Source of the DNA: a bacterium
Lineage (GTDB): Bacteria > Vulcanimicrobiota > Vulcanimicrobiia > Vulcanimicrobiales > SCRA01
Direction of reading: 5' to 3'
Length of the DNA: 5,503 nucleotides
Assembly (NCBI GenBank): GCA_028869325.1
Contig: JAGWST010000175.1
Coordinates: 1-5,503 of the forward strand
In this document: piece after piece, positions 4,899 through 5,503 of the stretch
Layout of the letters: every line of letters begins with the position of its first letter
Position numbering within the stretch: position 1 is the first letter of the stretch
Translations under genes and position numbers: made by a program
Notes under the pieces: generated by a model
Databases searched by the model: none
Seen by the model: only the letters and a program-made list of their open reading frames with translations
What the model was told of the DNA's origin: nothing

Positions 4899-5503
4899 AT
4901 CGCTACCATTGCCGCCAGCGGCAGCCCCTCAAAGCCCAACGAGCGCGCGCTGGCGCTGCTGACGATCACCGTCATGCTCGGCATGATCATGGCGATCATC
5001 GACTCGACGATCGTCAACGTGGCCCTCGACACCATGGCCGGCAACCTGGGGACCTCCATCGACGAGGTCTCCTGGGTCGCCACGGCCTACATCTTGGCGA
5101 CCGTGGTCGTGATGCCGCTGAACGGTTTCCTGACCGCCTACCTTGGGCGCAGGCTCTACTACGCGCTCTCGATCGGCGTCTTCACGGCCTCCTCATTCCT
5201 CTGCGGGACCGCTCACAGCCTGGGCGCCCTGATCTTCTACCGCGTCATTCAGGGCATCGGCGGCGGCGCGCTGCAGCCGACGGCGCAAGCGATCCTCTTC
5301 GAATCGTATCCCGCGGAGCGCCGTGGGCAGGCGATGGCGATCTTCGGCATCGGCGCGATGTTCGGACCGGCGGTCGGCCCGACGCTGGGCGGCTACTTCG
5401 TCGACAACTACAGTTGGCCGTTGATCTTCTACGTCAATATTCCGATCGGCATCATCGCGCTATTGATGACGCTTGCCTACGTGCCCGATCCGCACTACAT
5501 CAA
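4899..5503 (+). CDS. DHA2/EmrB-type MFS drug efflux transporter, N-terminal 201 residues (C-terminus beyond window)
   Basis: The N-terminal part of a 14-TM proton-driven multidrug exporter of the inner membrane (EmrB/QacA group). With the proposed start, TM1 covers about residues 17-43 and ends in the DHA2 signature IDSTIVNVAL (34-43, Asp35). Motif A-like G76...LGRRL follows TM2. Motif B is FYRVIQGIGGG with Arg115 in TM4. Motif C is GPAVGPTLGG (156-165) in TM5. FYVNIPIG (177-184) begins TM6. Family length is about 500, so roughly 300 residues lie outside. The frame is open from 4821 but has no ATG, GTG or TTG before 4974, and starting there would remove half of TM1. The ATC at 4899, 5 nt after GGAGAG, yields a natural N-terminus (MATIAASGSPSKPNERALAL), so I place the start there with moderate confidence. 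Divergent tetR and the shared promoter region imply ligand-induced expression. The gene might be followed by other efflux components not visible here. Confidence 0.9.
   Translation, partial: MATIAASGSPSKPNERALALLTITVMLGMIMAIIDSTIVNVALDTMAGNLGTSIDEVSWVATAYILATVVVMPLNGFLTAYLGRRLYYALSIGVFTASSFLCGTAHSLGALIFYRVIQGIGGGALQPTAQAILFESYPAERRGQAMAIFGIGAMFGPAVGPTLGGYFVDNYSWPLIFYVNIPIGIIALLMTLAYVPDPHYI

Noticed and set aside
4852..4962. Short plus-strand ORF from ATGATG (36 codons) as the transporter start or a leader peptide
   Set aside because: It is out of frame with the transporter, its start codons overlap the -10 element and precede the predicted transcript, and no good Shine-Dalgarno is present.
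4868..5083. Minus-strand frame of 71 codons antisense to the transporter N-terminus
   Set aside because: The plus-strand frame carries the DHA2 signature and membrane motifs. The antisense frame has no motif or ribosome site.

Overview
The window is about 5.5 kb of GC-rich bacterial DNA. It holds four protein genes with clear or moderately clear identity, one uncharacterised partial gene, one tRNA gene with the CCA end encoded, and two compact intergenic regions rich in signals. The lineage cannot be fixed from this sequence. A GC-rich soil-type or candidate-phylum bacterium is plausible (Eremiobacterota/Vulcanimicrobiota-like is only an impression from protein style). No insertion sequence, CRISPR array, phage gene or origin was seen.

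Layout. Bases 1-1590, minus strand: a two-gene unit made of an Old Yellow Enzyme family (YqjM/NamA-like) ene-reductase and, 9 nt downstream in the same frame, the start of a protein of unknown function that runs off the left edge. Bases 1591-1716: a divergent intergenic gap with only weak promoter candidates. Bases 1717-3780, plus strand: a secreted M3-family zinc oligopeptidase (thimet oligopeptidase-like) with a signal peptide and a complete set of active-site residues. Bases 3781-3936: a good sigma70-type promoter followed by a hairpin-rich leader of about 93 nt. Bases 3937-4030: tRNA-Ser(GGA). Bases 4065-4805, minus strand: a TetR-family repressor with an extra N-terminal segment. Bases 4806-4898: a divergent control region. 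Bases 4899-5503 (open at the right edge): a DHA2/EmrB-type 14-TM drug efflux transporter.

How the genes fit together. The tetR/transporter pair is the classic divergent arrangement in which a TetR repressor controls the adjacent efflux pump and itself. The other genes look like independent housekeeping or metabolic functions. There is no obvious new multi-gene system here. The points most worth a second look are: (a) the long, hairpin-rich leader before tRNA-Ser, whose last hairpin (13 perfect base pairs) captures the first three bases of the mature tRNA; (b) the transporter, which has no ATG, GTG or TTG start upstream of its first membrane helix but has a good promoter, a good Shine-Dalgarno and an ATC codon at the right spacing; and (c) the transposase-like N-terminal segment fused to the TetR repressor.
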